From Clostridiales bacterium (lineage in GTDB: Bacteria; Bacillota; Clostridia; Peptostreptococcales; Anaerovoracaceae), in assembly GCA_015058185.1 (NCBI GenBank), contig SVCV01000004.1:1-39023 (forward strand): a stretch of 39,023 nt of DNA, read 5' to 3'. The notes beneath the pieces are model-generated. The model was not told the origin of the DNA, made no database searches, and worked only from the letters and a program-made list of their open reading frames with translations. The position numbers and the translations under genes are program-made. Positions 9,541-19,384 of this stretch are shown in pieces; positions within the stretch are counted from its first letter, which is position 1; every line of letters begins with the position of its first letter.

Positions 9541-9569
9541 ATCTTACCCTTTGACGGGGCTTTTGTCAA
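9541..9569 (-). promoter_or_regulatory. Sigma-A-type promoter for the T-box/trpB2 transcript
   Basis: TTGACA (9569-9564) - 17 nt - TAAGAT (9546-9541). Confidence 0.75.
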
Positions 9570-9576
9570 GCCTTTT

Positions 9577-11214
9577 TCAGGAGTTTTCCCCTCTCTGCTC
9601 TCTCTTAAGGATCTTGCCGCTGATGGTCTTGGGCATAACATCCACGAATTCAATGTGGCGGACCCACTTATATTCCGCAACATGGGTGTTGCAGAATTCC
9701 TGGATCTCTTTCTTGAGGGTGTTGGAAGCTTCGAAGCCGGGGGCCAATACGATGATGGCTTTGATAGCCTGACCTCTCAGGGTATCGGGAATACCGATTA
9801 CGGAGCATTCCATTACGGCGGGATGTTCCATGAGAACATTCTCGATTTCGAAAGGTCCTACCCGGAAGCCGCCGGTCTTAATAACGTCATCGATACGGCC
9901 GCTGAACCAGTAATAGTTGTCCTCGTCCTTCCATGCCATGTCGCCGGTATGGTAAACGCCGCCTCTCCATGCGTACTTGTACAGGGAGGGGTTGTCGTTG
10001 TAATCCATGAAGATGCCGGTGTGGTCGCCGTCTTCTCTGGGAACGATAACGATCTCACCCAGTTCGCCGGCCTGACCGAAGGTGCCGTCTTCCTTCAGGA
10101 TCTCTACGTGGTAGAGGGGAGAAGGGGTACCCATGGATCCGGGGCGGGAAGTGGTGCCGGCCCAGTTGGCCAAAATCAAAGTGGACTCGGTCTGACCGTA
10201 ACCTTCCATCAGGGACAGTCCGGCTACTTCGCTGAAGCGGTTGAAAACTTCCGGATTCAAGGCTTCGCCTGCAGTACAGGCGTGAACCAGGCTGGGCATG
10301 GTGGACATGCCCTTCTTGACCAGATACCGGTATACGGTGGGAGGTGCACAGAAAGTGGTGACCTTATAGCGATTGATGATGGTAACGATGGCCTTGGGAT
10401 CGAAGTTATCGAAGTCAAAGACCATAACGGCGCTGCCTACCAGCCACTGGCCGTAAATCTTGCCCCAGGAAGTCTTTCCCCAACCGGTTTCGGCAATGGT
10501 GAAGTGAAGACCGCCATCAAAAGCCTGCTGCCAGTACTTGGCGGTGATGATGTGAGCCAAAGAATAGGTATGATCGTGAATAACACCCTTGGGATAGCCG
10601 GTGGTGCCGGAGGTGAAGTACATGATCATAGGTTCGGCAGCCAGGGTGTCCTGCCGTTCCAGAGTGCTGGAGGATGCGGCGATGTCTTCCGTCAGATTCC
10701 GGAAGCCTTCCACACTTTCCTGAACGGTCCACATGGTATGAAGGCTTTCGCAGCGATCCTTCAGGGGCAAAAGCTTCTGAGGAGCATTTTCCTGAGGAGT
10801 GCAGATCACGTATTTGATGCTGGCATCCTGGATCCGGTATTCAATATCTTCGGAAGTCAGCATGTGGGTGGAGGGGATCAGAACAGCGCCGATCTTATGC
10901 AGAGCAAGGGTAACATACCAATACTCATAGTGGCGCTTCAGAATGACCATGACCCGGTCACCCTTTTTCATGCCCTGAGCCATAAAGGCGTTGGCAGTCC
11001 GGTTGCTCAGGATGCTCAGTTCCTTAAAGGTAAAGATCTTTTCCTGGCCCTCGGTGTTGCACCAAACCATGGCGGTGCGGTCCGGTTCCTGTTCCGCAAT
11101 ATAGTCCACTACATCGTATCCGAAGTTGTAGTTTTCAGGATACTGCAGCTTAAAATCTTTAATAACTCCGTTATCATCGAAGGTTTCTACGCAAAATTTC
11201 TGATAGATACTCAT
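9577..11214 (-). CDS. AMP-dependent acyl-CoA synthetase (ACSM/medium-chain acyl-CoA ligase-like)
   Basis: MYFTSGTTGYPKGVIHDH AMP-binding motif, EGYGQTE, GRIDDVIKTGGFRVGPFEIE; start at 11214 overlaps the thioesterase stop. Confidence 0.9.
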   Translation of the reverse strand: MSIYQKFCVETFDDNGVIKDFKLQYPENYNFGYDVVDYIAEQEPDRTAMVWCNTEGQEKIFTFKELSILSNRTANAFMAQGMKKGDRVMVILKRHYEYWYVTLALHKIGAVLIPSTHMLTSEDIEYRIQDASIKYVICTPQENAPQKLLPLKDRCESLHTMWTVQESVEGFRNLTEDIAASSSTLERQDTLAAEPMIMYFTSGTTGYPKGVIHDHTYSLAHIITAKYWQQAFDGGLHFTIAETGWGKTSWGKIYGQWLVGSAVMVFDFDNFDPKAIVTIINRYKVTTFCAPPTVYRYLVKKGMSTMPSLVHACTAGEALNPEVFNRFSEVAGLSLMEGYGQTESTLILANWAGTTSRPGSMGTPSPLYHVEILKEDGTFGQAGELGEIVIVPREDGDHTGIFMDYNDNPSLYKYAWRGGVYHTGDMAWKDEDNYYWFSGRIDDVIKTGGFRVGPFEIENVLMEHPAVMECSVIGIPDTLRGQAIKAIIVLAPGFEASNTLKKEIQEFCNTHVAEYKWVRHIEFVDVMPKTISGKILKREQRGENS

Positions 11215-11654
11215 TCCTTTTCGGTTCCTTTCAAGATGGCCATTCCGTTGGTATAAAATTCGGGACAGCGCTTTTTGAGATTTACAGGGATCCGGGTATT
11301 CACATCCAGGAAGCAATGATGGCTTTCGCCGGAGGCAGCCAGTTCCTTGCCGCCCAGGGTGTAGATCTCATACTTAAAAGCAGCTCTTACGCCATTGAAT
11401 TCTGTCAGCTGAATGCAGCCCACCAATTCTTCATCGTAACGGGCAGAGTAAATATATTTACAAAAGACATCCACAATGGGCATGATCACACCCATGCGCT
11501 CCATTTCCGCATAGTCCATTCCGGCCTTGTGCATAAAATCCAGCCGGGTCTCTTCCATGATCCGGATGTAGTTGGAGTGATGGACGATCCCCATATTATC
11601 TGTCTCATAATAGTAAACTCGTCTGGTATAGGGTTCCACTTGTCTTTCCAGCAT
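11211..11654 (-). CDS. YbgC/FadM-like hotdog acyl-CoA thioesterase
   Basis: RVYYYETDNMGIVHHSNYIRIMEETRLDFM 4HBT motif. Confidence 0.88.
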   Translation of the reverse strand: MLERQVEPYTRRVYYYETDNMGIVHHSNYIRIMEETRLDFMHKAGMDYAEMERMGVIMPIVDVFCKYIYSARYDEELVGCIQLTEFNGVRAAFKYEIYTLGGKELAASGESHHCFLDVNTRIPVNLKKRCPEFYTNGMAILKGTEKE

Positions 11655-11658
11655 TGTC

Positions 11659-12459
11659 TTATCCTCCTATGAGATTGGAAGTGCCGATCTTCCGGAATCT
11701 CTGATATCTTCTTTCCGTGAGTTCCTCTACAGAGAGAGAGCTCAGGGAAGAAAGCTTCCATGTCAAAGCCGTTTTGATCTCTTTATAGAAGCGGTACTGT
11801 CCCAGATACTTCTCCGGGAAGATCCGCTCGATAATACCGTTGTCAAAGGCGTCCTGGGCTGTCAGCCGAAGACTGGCCGCCGCCTCCGCAGCCTGGCCGG
11901 CATCCTTCCAAAGAATACTGGCGCAGCCTTCCGGAGAGATAACGGAATAAATGGAGTTTTCCAGCATCCAAACCTGGTCCGCTACGGCAAGAGCAAGAGC
12001 GCCGCCGCTTCCGCCTTCTCCGATGAGAATGGAGATCACGGGAGTTTTTAACGCCATCATTTCCATCAGGTTTTCGGCGATGGCCTGGCCCTGGCCTCTC
12101 TCCTCCGCCCCAATGCCGCAATAGGCACCGGAGGTATCCACGAAGCAGATCACAGGGCGATGGAATTTTTCTGCCTGCTTCATAAGCCGCAGAGCCTTCC
12201 GATATCCTTCCGGGTTAGCGGAGCCGAAATTGCAGGCGATCCGCTCCTGAGAGGAGTGGCCTTTCTCAATAGCGATTACCGTCACAGGTCTGTCATTTAA
12301 AAGGGCTACCCCACCTACTACCGCAGGATCATCGGCAAAGCGCCGGTCTCCGTGAAGCTGGAAGAAGTCGGTGAAAATGTTCTTGATATAATCTCTGCCC
12401 GTAGGTCTTCGGTTGGCTCTGGCAAGCTGTACCCGATCAAAAGCAGTCTTAGCAGCCAC
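11659..12459 (-). CDS. accA: Acetyl-CoA carboxylase carboxyltransferase subunit alpha
   Basis: [62 protein letters not shown] start at 12459 proposed 8 nt after AAGGAGG, ORF extends to 12468. Confidence 0.95.
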   Translation of the reverse strand: MAAKTAFDRVQLARANRRPTGRDYIKNIFTDFFQLHGDRRFADDPAVVGGVALLNDRPVTVIAIEKGHSSQERIACNFGSANPEGYRKALRLMKQAEKFHRPVICFVDTSGAYCGIGAEERGQGQAIAENLMEMMALKTPVISILIGEGGSGGALALAVADQVWMLENSIYSVISPEGCASILWKDAGQAAEAAASLRLTAQDAFDNGIIERIFPEKYLGQYRFYKEIKTALTWKLSSLSSLSVEELTERRYQRFRKIGTSNLIGG

Positions 12460-13315
12460 AGTCAACACCTCCTTTGTGGATCCGGAGCAGATAGGAGATC
12501 TTCTCTTTCTGTTTTCCTCTGGGAACGATGGCGTCTACGAAGCCATGCTCCAGAAGGAATTCGGATTTTTGGAATCCCCAGGGAAGCTTTTCTCTGGTGG
12601 TCTGTTCAATAACTCTGGCACCGGCAAAACCTACCGTTGCACCGGGTTCTGCCAAAATGATGTCCCCTTCCATAGCAAAGCTGGCGGTTACGCCGCCGGT
12701 GGTGGGATCCGTCAGAATGGTCAGGTAAAAAAGTCCTTCCAGGCTGTGACGCTTTACGGCACCGCTGGTCTTGGCCATCTGCATCAAAGACAAAAGTCCT
12801 TCCTGCATTCTGGCACCGCCGGAAACGGTAAAGCCCACAACGGACATTTTCTTTTCCGTGGCATATTCAAAGATCCGGGTGATCTTTTCCCCTACTGCAG
12901 TGCCCATGCTTCCCATCATGAAAGAAGGTTCCATGACGAAAATGCAGCATTCTTCGCCGCCGATCTTGGCAGTGCCGGTGACGACCCCCTCCACTTCATT
13001 GGAGTGTTCCCTGGTCACAAACAATTTCTGCTTGTAGCCGGGGAATTCCAAAACATCACTGGAGATCAGAGTCGCATCGTGTTCCACAAAGGTGCCTTTA
13101 TCCACGATGGCATTGATCCGCCGGCGGGCGCTCATGCGGAAATGGTAGCCGCAGGTGCAGACCAGCAGATTATTGCTCAGACGGCTCCGGGGAATGTCTT
13201 TATGGCAGTTGGGGCAGTTGACCACAGGCTCTTTCTGGGCCTGGGGCATGGGGACTGCGCTCTTGCTCTTTTCTAATTCATTTTTCGGTTTGTTGGAAAA
13301 TTTCAGTACAGCCAT
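12449..13315 (-). CDS. accD: Acetyl-CoA carboxylase carboxyltransferase subunit beta
   Basis: CX2C zinc ribbon CPNCHKDI...[39 protein letters not shown]. Confidence 0.95.
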   Translation of the reverse strand: MAVLKFSNKPKNELEKSKSAVPMPQAQKEPVVNCPNCHKDIPRSRLSNNLLVCTCGYHFRMSARRRINAIVDKGTFVEHDATLISSDVLEFPGYKQKLFVTREHSNEVEGVVTGTAKIGGEECCIFVMEPSFMMGSMGTAVGEKITRIFEYATEKKMSVVGFTVSGGARMQEGLLSLMQMAKTSGAVKRHSLEGLFYLTILTDPTTGGVTASFAMEGDIILAEPGATVGFAGARVIEQTTREKLPWGFQKSEFLLEHGFVDAIVPRGKQKEKISYLLRIHKGGVDCGC

Positions 13316-13321
13316 TTACGC

Positions 13322-14614
13322 TTACTCCTCCCCATACAATCCGGAAGCAAACCCTTCGCTGCTGACGATCTGCAGCTGGTCCTCCGTATTGTTGGGAATG
13401 CCTTCAATCACCAGTTCACAGAGAGCGGCCTTCATCTTCCGGATGGCTTCTTCTCTGGTACCGGCATATACGATCAGTTTTCCGATCAGGGAGTCATAAT
13501 AGGGAGTGATCTGTGCTCCGCTGACCAGGAATGTATCAAAACGAACAAAGGGGCCGCCGGGGAGGTGGAGCATGCCGACGGTACCGGGAGCCTTGGCATT
13601 GATCCGGCACTCGATGGCGCAGCCTCTCAGGCGAATATCTTCCTGCCGGAAGTTCAAAAGGATACCGGCGGAAGCACGGATCTGCCACTTGACCAGATCC
13701 ATATTGGTTAAGCACTCGGTTACGGTATGTTCTACCTGAAGACGGACATTCATTTCCATGAAGTAGAAATGCCCTTCGGAGTCCCGGAGGAACTCCAAAG
13801 TACCCACGCCCACATAACCTACGCTCTCCACAGCGGTGGCAACCTGACGCATCAAAGTCTTTCTCTGAGCATCGGTCACTACGGGAGAGGGGGATTCTTC
13901 AATGAGCTTCTGGTTCCGATGCTGGATGGAGCAGTCTCTTTCGCCGAAGCAAACTACATTTCCTGCGGCATCTGCCAAAACCTGCACTTCAATGTGGCGG
14001 GAAGGATTGATATATTTCTCCATGTAAACGGCATCGTCGCCGAAAGCGGCTGCGCTTTCAGAGGCTGCAGAATACCAGGCTCCTTCCATCTCCTCAGGAG
14101 AAGTGACCAGACGGATCCCTCTTCCGCCGCCGCCGGAGCGGGACTTCAACATAACGGGATAACCGATCCGCTTGGCTTCCTTGTAGGCTTCTTCCAGGCT
14201 TTCCAGGATCTCAGAACCGGGAATGATGGGCAAACCGGCTGCCGCCATCTTTCTCCGAACCTGTTCCTTGTCAGCCAAAGATTCCATATTTTCCACGGTG
14301 GGTCCGATAAATACGATATCGTGGTCCATACACAGCTTGGCAAAGTCCAGATTTTCGGACAGGAAGCCATAGCCGGGATGGATGGCCTCTGCACCGGAGG
14401 CCAAAGCGGTACTGATGATCCGCTCCTGATTCAGATAGCTGTCTGCGGCATCTGCCCGTCCGATGCAATAAGCTTCGTCAGCCAGAGCAACATGAAGGGC
14501 TTCTGCGTCTGCTTCGGAGTAAACGGCAACTGTGGAAATGCCCATCTCCTTACAGGCCCGGATGATCCGGACAGCGATCTCGCCCCGATTGGCAACTAAG
14601 ATTTTAGAAAACAT
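13322..14614 (-). CDS. accC: Biotin carboxylase subunit of acetyl-CoA carboxylase
   Basis: MFSKILVANRGEIAVRIIRACKEMGISTVAVYSEAD, HPGYGFLSEN, FMEMNVRLQVEHTVTE. Confidence 0.95.
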   Translation of the reverse strand: MFSKILVANRGEIAVRIIRACKEMGISTVAVYSEADAEALHVALADEAYCIGRADAADSYLNQERIISTALASGAEAIHPGYGFLSENLDFAKLCMDHDIVFIGPTVENMESLADKEQVRRKMAAAGLPIIPGSEILESLEEAYKEAKRIGYPVMLKSRSGGGGRGIRLVTSPEEMEGAWYSAASESAAAFGDDAVYMEKYINPSRHIEVQVLADAAGNVVCFGERDCSIQHRNQKLIEESPSPVVTDAQRKTLMRQVATAVESVGYVGVGTLEFLRDSEGHFYFMEMNVRLQVEHTVTECLTNMDLVKWQIRASAGILLNFRQEDIRLRGCAIECRINAKAPGTVGMLHLPGGPFVRFDTFLVSGAQITPYYDSLIGKLIVYAGTREEAIRKMKAALCELVIEGIPNNTEDQLQIVSSEGFASGLYGEE

Positions 14615-14615
14615 A

Positions 14616-15035
14616 TTATGCCTCCGTAATTGCGAAGGAAAACTCCGCTTTCACTGCCAGTTCTCCATTTACAAAGCCCTTGCCTTCTGCAAAGTAGAAG
14701 GGGTGCTTTGCCTTGGTGATCCTGCATTCGGTCTCAAAAGTATCTCCGGGTACAACAGGATGTCTGAAGCGAACGTTATTCAGCCCGGTAAACATGGGCA
14801 GACCGCCCTTTTCTTTCATGGTATCGGCCAGCAGAATGCAGCTGGACTGGGCCAGCATTTCGCAGAGGATCACGCCGGGAACCACGGGATTTCCGGGGAA
14901 ATGTCCCTGCAGGAACCATTCGTCACCCCGAACATGATATTTCCCTTTGGAAAATTCACCGTCCTGGATCACTTCTTCCACCAGCAGCATATTATCTCTA
15001 TGGGGGAGGATCCCCTTGATTTCTTCAAGATTCAT
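14616..15035 (-). CDS. fabZ: 3-hydroxyacyl-[ACP] dehydratase
   Basis: LPHRDNMLLVEEV, GHFPGNPVVPGVILCEMLAQ. Confidence 0.94.
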   Translation of the reverse strand: MNLEEIKGILPHRDNMLLVEEVIQDGEFSKGKYHVRGDEWFLQGHFPGNPVVPGVILCEMLAQSSCILLADTMKEKGGLPMFTGLNNVRFRHPVVPGDTFETECRITKAKHPFYFAEGKGFVNGELAVKAEFSFAITEA

Positions 15036-15056
15036 TTTTTCTCTCCATTTTGACAG

Positions 15057-15100
15057 AAAGACCCCTGCCTTTCGAGAAGTTCGAAGGGATCGGGGTCTTC
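15057..15100 (-). other. Strong intra-operon hairpin between accB and fabZ
   Basis: Plus strand AAGACCCC-tg-CCTTTCGA-gaagt-TCGAAGGG-atc-GGGGTCTT. Confidence 0.8.
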
Positions 15101-15104
15101 TTTA

Positions 15105-15533
15105 TTACATCGGGCTGAGTCTGAATAATACCCGACCGAAATCTACAACTTCTGTATTTTCCACACAGATCTCTTCTACAATACCTTCTTCTTCTGCTCT
15201 GATCTCGTTCATGAGCTTCATGGATTCAATGATGCAGACCACATCGCCCTTGCGGACCTGATCCCCAACCTGTACGAAGGGAACTGCATTTTCCATGGGA
15301 GCCCGGTAGAACACCCCAACCATGGGGGACAGGATCTCTTTCAGGGAAGAAGAAGCGGGCTTGGCTGCAGGCTGGGATGCGCTGGCAGCAGCAGGTTCGG
15401 GAGCATAAACACCTTTTGCAGGTGCTGTGGAACGCTCCAGGCGAACGATGTTTCCGCTTTCGTTGAATTCCAGACCGGTAAGGCCCAGCTCATTCATGAG
15501 TTCTGCATATTTCCGAATGTTTTGTTCTTCCAT
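15105..15533 (-). CDS. accB: Biotin carboxyl carrier protein
   Basis: C-terminal biotinyl motif ESMKLMNEI, Ala/Pro-rich linker, MVGVFYRAP. Confidence 0.94.
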   Translation of the reverse strand: MEEQNIRKYAELMNELGLTGLEFNESGNIVRLERSTAPAKGVYAPEPAAASASQPAAKPASSSLKEILSPMVGVFYRAPMENAVPFVQVGDQVRKGDVVCIIESMKLMNEIRAEEEGIVEEICVENTEVVDFGRVLFRLSPM

Positions 15534-15535
15534 GG

Positions 15536-16765
15536 TTATACCCTCCGGAAAGCCAAAGTTGCGTTATGACCGCCGAAGCCCAAAGAGTTGGACAGGGTCA
15601 GTTCAGGCTGGCTCTTCACAGCAGTGTTCGGTGTATAATTCAGGTCGCAGACGGGATCCGGCTGCAGCAGGTTGATGGTGGGAGGAATGATGCCCTCGTT
15701 CAGGACCTTCAGGCAGACGATGGCTTCCACTGCACCGGCGGCACCCAGCAGGTGACCGACCATGGATTTGGTGGAGCTGATGATGGCTGCCCGGGCCTGA
15801 TCTTCACCCATGGCGTTCTTAATGGCCAGGGTTTCGGAGCTGTCATTGAGAGGAGTACCGGTACCGTGAGCGTTGATGTAGACCTTTTCGGTTCCGGTGT
15901 AGCCGGATTCCTTCAGAGCCTGGATCATGGCATCGGTAGCACCCTTACCGTCGGGACGGGGTGCGGTGATGTGGTGTGCGTCACAGGTGGAACCGTAACC
16001 GCAGATCTCACCATAGATCTTTGCGCCTCTCTTAACGGCGTGTTCGTATTCTTCCAAAACCAGAACGCCGCTGCCTTCGCCGATAACGAAGCCGCTTCTG
16101 CGGAGGTCGAAGGGCAAGGATGCTTCATTGGGATCTTCGGATACGCACAGTGCCTGCATGTTTACGAAACCTGCAATGCCGGTTTCGGTAACGGCTGCTT
16201 CTGCACCGCCGGCGATCATAGCATCGGTATAGCCGTGGCGAATGGCCCGAACAGCTTCCCCGATGGAGTGAGAACCGGAAGCGCAAGCGGTAACGATAGG
16301 CATTGCGGGACCCTGGCAGTTGAAGCGGATGGCGATCATGCCGGCTGCCATATTGGAGATGAGCATGGGAACGAAATAGGGGGAAACCTTTCTGGGTCCC
16401 TTGTTCCGGAGCTTATCCATTTCATTGATGAAGGTCTGCATCCCGCCGATGCCGGTACCGACGTAAACGCCGATCCGTTCGGGAGGAAGAGTACCGATCA
16501 CACCGCTGTCTTCCACAGCCTGGCAGGCTGCTGCTACAGCCAGATGTGCATAACGGTCGCTGCGGACCATGTCAGCATTTTCCATATACTCTCTGGGATT
16601 GAATCCCTTTACTTCTGCGGCCAGCTTTGCCTTGTATTCAGTGGTGTCAAAGAGAGTGATGGGAGCGATGCCGTTCTGGCCTTCTACGAGGCCGTTCCAG
16701 AAATCATTTACATTATTGCCGATGGGAGTTACGGCTCCCATACCGGTTACAACTACTCTGCGCAT
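15536..16765 (-). CDS. fabF: Beta-ketoacyl-ACP synthase II
   Basis: MRRVVVTGMGAVTPIGN, TACASGSHSIGEA active-site Cys region, NAHGTGTPLND, STKSMVGHLLGAAG. Confidence 0.96.
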   Translation of the reverse strand: MRRVVVTGMGAVTPIGNNVNDFWNGLVEGQNGIAPITLFDTTEYKAKLAAEVKGFNPREYMENADMVRSDRYAHLAVAAACQAVEDSGVIGTLPPERIGVYVGTGIGGMQTFINEMDKLRNKGPRKVSPYFVPMLISNMAAGMIAIRFNCQGPAMPIVTACASGSHSIGEAVRAIRHGYTDAMIAGGAEAAVTETGIAGFVNMQALCVSEDPNEASLPFDLRRSGFVIGEGSGVLVLEEYEHAVKRGAKIYGEICGYGSTCDAHHITAPRPDGKGATDAMIQALKESGYTGTEKVYINAHGTGTPLNDSSETLAIKNAMGEDQARAAIISSTKSMVGHLLGAAGAVEAIVCLKVLNEGIIPPTINLLQPDPVCDLNYTPNTAVKSQPELTLSNSLGFGGHNATLAFRRV

Positions 16766-16777
16766 TGTGTTTCCCCT

Positions 16778-17515
16778 TTACATGGCCAACCCGCCGTCGA
16801 TGCGGATGACCTCACCAGTGATATAATCGGAATTGCCGGAAGCCAGGAAGGCTGCCAGCTCTGCAACTTCTTCGGGGCTGCCCATGCGGCCCAAAGGAAT
16901 GCCGGCTACCAGAGGATCTTCCCCATTAAAATCCTGGGTCATATCCGTCCGGATGAATCCGGGAGCGATGGCGTTGCAGTTTACATTTTTGCCTGCCAGT
17001 TCTCTGGCTACGGACTTGGTCAGCCCGATCAGTCCGGCCTTGGAGGCGGAGTAGTTTGCCTGTCCGGGGTTCCCCATAAGGCCTGCCACAGAACTGATAT
17101 TGATGATCTTGCCGCCCTTGTTTCGGATGAAAATGGAACAGCAATGACGAATCATATTGAAAGCCCCTTTCAGGTTGGTATCGATAACCTGATCAAAGTT
17201 GGCTTCGCTCATCATGGGAACGAGACCGTCCCGGGTGATGCCGGCGTTGTTGACCAGAATATTGACCGTTCCAAACTGGGTCTTGATTTCTCCAATGGTT
17301 TTCTTTGCAGCATCGAAGTCGGCTACATTGCAGCAAAAGGACTGTGCCTTGACTCCGTATTTTTCGCTGCAGGAGGTGCAGACCTGGTCTGCGGCTTCCT
17401 GGCTGCCGCTGTAGATCACAGCGATATCTGCGCCCAAAGAAGCGAATTTTTCTGCAATAGCGGCGCCGATCCCTCTGGATCCGCCGGTAATGACAGCTAC
17501 TTTTCCTTTTAACAT
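16778..17515 (-). CDS. fabG: 3-oxoacyl-ACP reductase (SDR)
   Basis: AVITGGSRGIGAAIA, NNAGITRDGL, YSASKAGLIG, IRIDGGLAM. Confidence 0.95.
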   Translation of the reverse strand: MLKGKVAVITGGSRGIGAAIAEKFASLGADIAVIYSGSQEAADQVCTSCSEKYGVKAQSFCCNVADFDAAKKTIGEIKTQFGTVNILVNNAGITRDGLVPMMSEANFDQVIDTNLKGAFNMIRHCCSIFIRNKGGKIINISSVAGLMGNPGQANYSASKAGLIGLTKSVARELAGKNVNCNAIAPGFIRTDMTQDFNGEDPLVAGIPLGRMGSPEEVAELAAFLASGNSDYITGEVIRIDGGLAM

Positions 17516-18426
17516 TCTTTTACTCCCTTAATGGCTTCTTCCAGACTGGCAATATCTTCCACATGGAAGGTGCGGACCTGGCTGTCGATCTTGGAGACAA
17601 AGCCGGAAAGCGTGGTTCCGGGGCCGATCTCCACGAAGGTATCCACGCCGTCTGCGATCATATTGCGGATGATCTGTTCCCAACGAACGGGATTCTTGAT
17701 CTGCAGAGCCAAAAGTTCTGCGGGATCGCCTTCATAGGGCTTACCGGTGTAGTCGGAGTAAGTAACGACTTCCGGAAGCTTCATGTCAACATCCTTCAGA
17801 GCTTCTGCGAAGGCTTCTGCGGCATCGCTCATGAAGGGAGAGTGGAAACCGCCGGCAACCCGAAGGGGAATACCGCGGCCGCCTGCAGCCTTTACGGCCT
17901 TCAGATATTCGGCCAGCTGCTCTTTTTCACCTGCCACGGTGATCTGACCGGGGCAGTTATAATTTACGGGATAAACCTGGTCGAACTGAGAAGCGATCTC
18001 TTCTACCTGTGCAGGTTCCATCTTCAGAATGGCAGCCATAGCGCTGTCCACCTTGTCGGAGTCGGCCTGCATCAGCTCTGCCCGGAGGCAAACCAGCCGG
18101 AAGCCGGCTTCGAAAGACATGGCTCCGGAGAAGGTAAGAGCTGCCAGCTCACCCAGAGAGAAACCGGCGGTCACATCAGGCTTTAAACCTGCGTCTGCAG
18201 CTGCGGCAGCTGCGGCCAGTTCCATTGCAAACATACAAGGCTGTGTATTAACGGTCCGGGCCAGTTCTTCGGCGGTGCCGGTAAAGCACTGTTCAGAAGT
18301 TCCGGGACGGATGGCATCTGCCTGGCGGAAGAGTTCCGCTGCAGCAGCATTATTTTCACACAGATCTTTTCCCATGCCGCCAAACTGTGCGCCCTGGCCG
18401 GCAAAAACAAAGGCTATTTTACCCAT
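17509..18426 (-). CDS. fabD: Malonyl-CoA:ACP transacylase
   Basis: IAFVFAGQGAQFGGMGKDL, AGFSLGELAAL, GGFHSPFM. Confidence 0.94.
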   Translation of the reverse strand: MGKIAFVFAGQGAQFGGMGKDLCENNAAAAELFRQADAIRPGTSEQCFTGTAEELARTVNTQPCMFAMELAAAAAAADAGLKPDVTAGFSLGELAALTFSGAMSFEAGFRLVCLRAELMQADSDKVDSAMAAILKMEPAQVEEIASQFDQVYPVNYNCPGQITVAGEKEQLAEYLKAVKAAGGRGIPLRVAGGFHSPFMSDAAEAFAEALKDVDMKLPEVVTYSDYTGKPYEGDPAELLALQIKNPVRWEQIIRNMIADGVDTFVEIGPGTTLSGFVSKIDSQVRTFHVEDIASLEEAIKGVKEC

Positions 18427-19358
18427 TTGCAGGCTCCTTTCAATACGGGCTCTGCTTCTTCCATGATCTCACGGATAATGTCGGCAGCAGGCTGTTCTTT
18501 GTTGACCATACCGGCGATCTGTCCGGCCAGGAAGCAGCCCTTTTGGAGGTCACCCTCCTTGGCTGCCAGCCGCAGTGCACCTACGGCCAGGTTTTCCAGT
18601 TCCTCATCGGGCATATCGCTGTATTCGGCCTTCCAGTAATCTCTGGAGAAGGGATTTTTCAGGCTGCGAACGGGATGACCCAAACGCTTGCCGGTTACCA
18701 TAGTGGCCAAATCATTGGCCTTAAGAACCTTTTCTTTGTAGTTGGGATGAACATTGCACTCTTCGGCAACCAGGAACCGGGTTCCCAGCTGTACACCGCA
18801 GGCACCCAGCATGAAGGAAGCTGCTACGCCCCGGCCGTCGGCAATACCGCCTGCGGCAATAACGGGCAGATCCGTAACGGAGCAAACCTGAGGAACCAAA
18901 ACCATCGTGGTCAGTTCACCTACATGCCCGCCGCTTTCGCCCCCTTCTGCGATCAGCGCAGTGGCACCGATGCGAGTCATGAGCTTGGCCATAGCCACAG
19001 AAGGAACAACGGGGATCACTTTGATACCGGCTTCCAGCCAGCCCTTCATGTACTTGGAAGGATTGCCTGCTCCGGTGGTGACCACAGCTACTTTTTCTTC
19101 TGCCACCACCTGAGCCACTTCGTCCGCAAAAGGACTGAGGAGCATGATGTTCACCCCAAAAGGCTTTTCTGTCAGGGATGCAGCTTTGCGGATTTCTCCC
19201 CGGACATAATCGGCGGGAGCGTTGCCCGCTGCAATGATGCCGAGACCGCCGCCGTTGGATACTGCTGCAGCCAAACCACCGTCAGCAATCCAGGCCATGC
19301 CGCCCTGAAGAACCGGATATTCGATATTAAGTAAGTCACATAAGGGTGTACGAATCAT
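18414..19358 (-). CDS. fabK: Enoyl-ACP reductase II (FMN, nitronate monooxygenase-like fold)
   Basis: LLNIEYPVLQGGMAWIADGGLAAAVSNGGGLGIIAAGN; position directly after acpP in a FAS cluster. Confidence 0.92.
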   Translation of the reverse strand: MIRTPLCDLLNIEYPVLQGGMAWIADGGLAAAVSNGGGLGIIAAGNAPADYVRGEIRKAASLTEKPFGVNIMLLSPFADEVAQVVAEEKVAVVTTGAGNPSKYMKGWLEAGIKVIPVVPSVAMAKLMTRIGATALIAEGGESGGHVGELTTMVLVPQVCSVTDLPVIAAGGIADGRGVAASFMLGACGVQLGTRFLVAEECNVHPNYKEKVLKANDLATMVTGKRLGHPVRSLKNPFSRDYWKAEYSDMPDEELENLAVGALRLAAKEGDLQKGCFLAGQIAGMVNKEQPAADIIREIMEEAEPVLKGACKWVK

Positions 19359-19384
19359 GAGCGTCCTCCGTCTTTGGGATTTTC

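Noticed and set aside
9334-11256. 640-aa plus-strand ORF
   Set aside because: Fully antisense to the acyl-CoA ligase and overlaps the T-box; no recognisable domains; the minus-strand gene has clear motifs and an RBS.
15566-17512. 648-aa plus-strand ORF
   Set aside because: Antisense to fabF and fabG, which carry intact catalytic motifs; translation is featureless.
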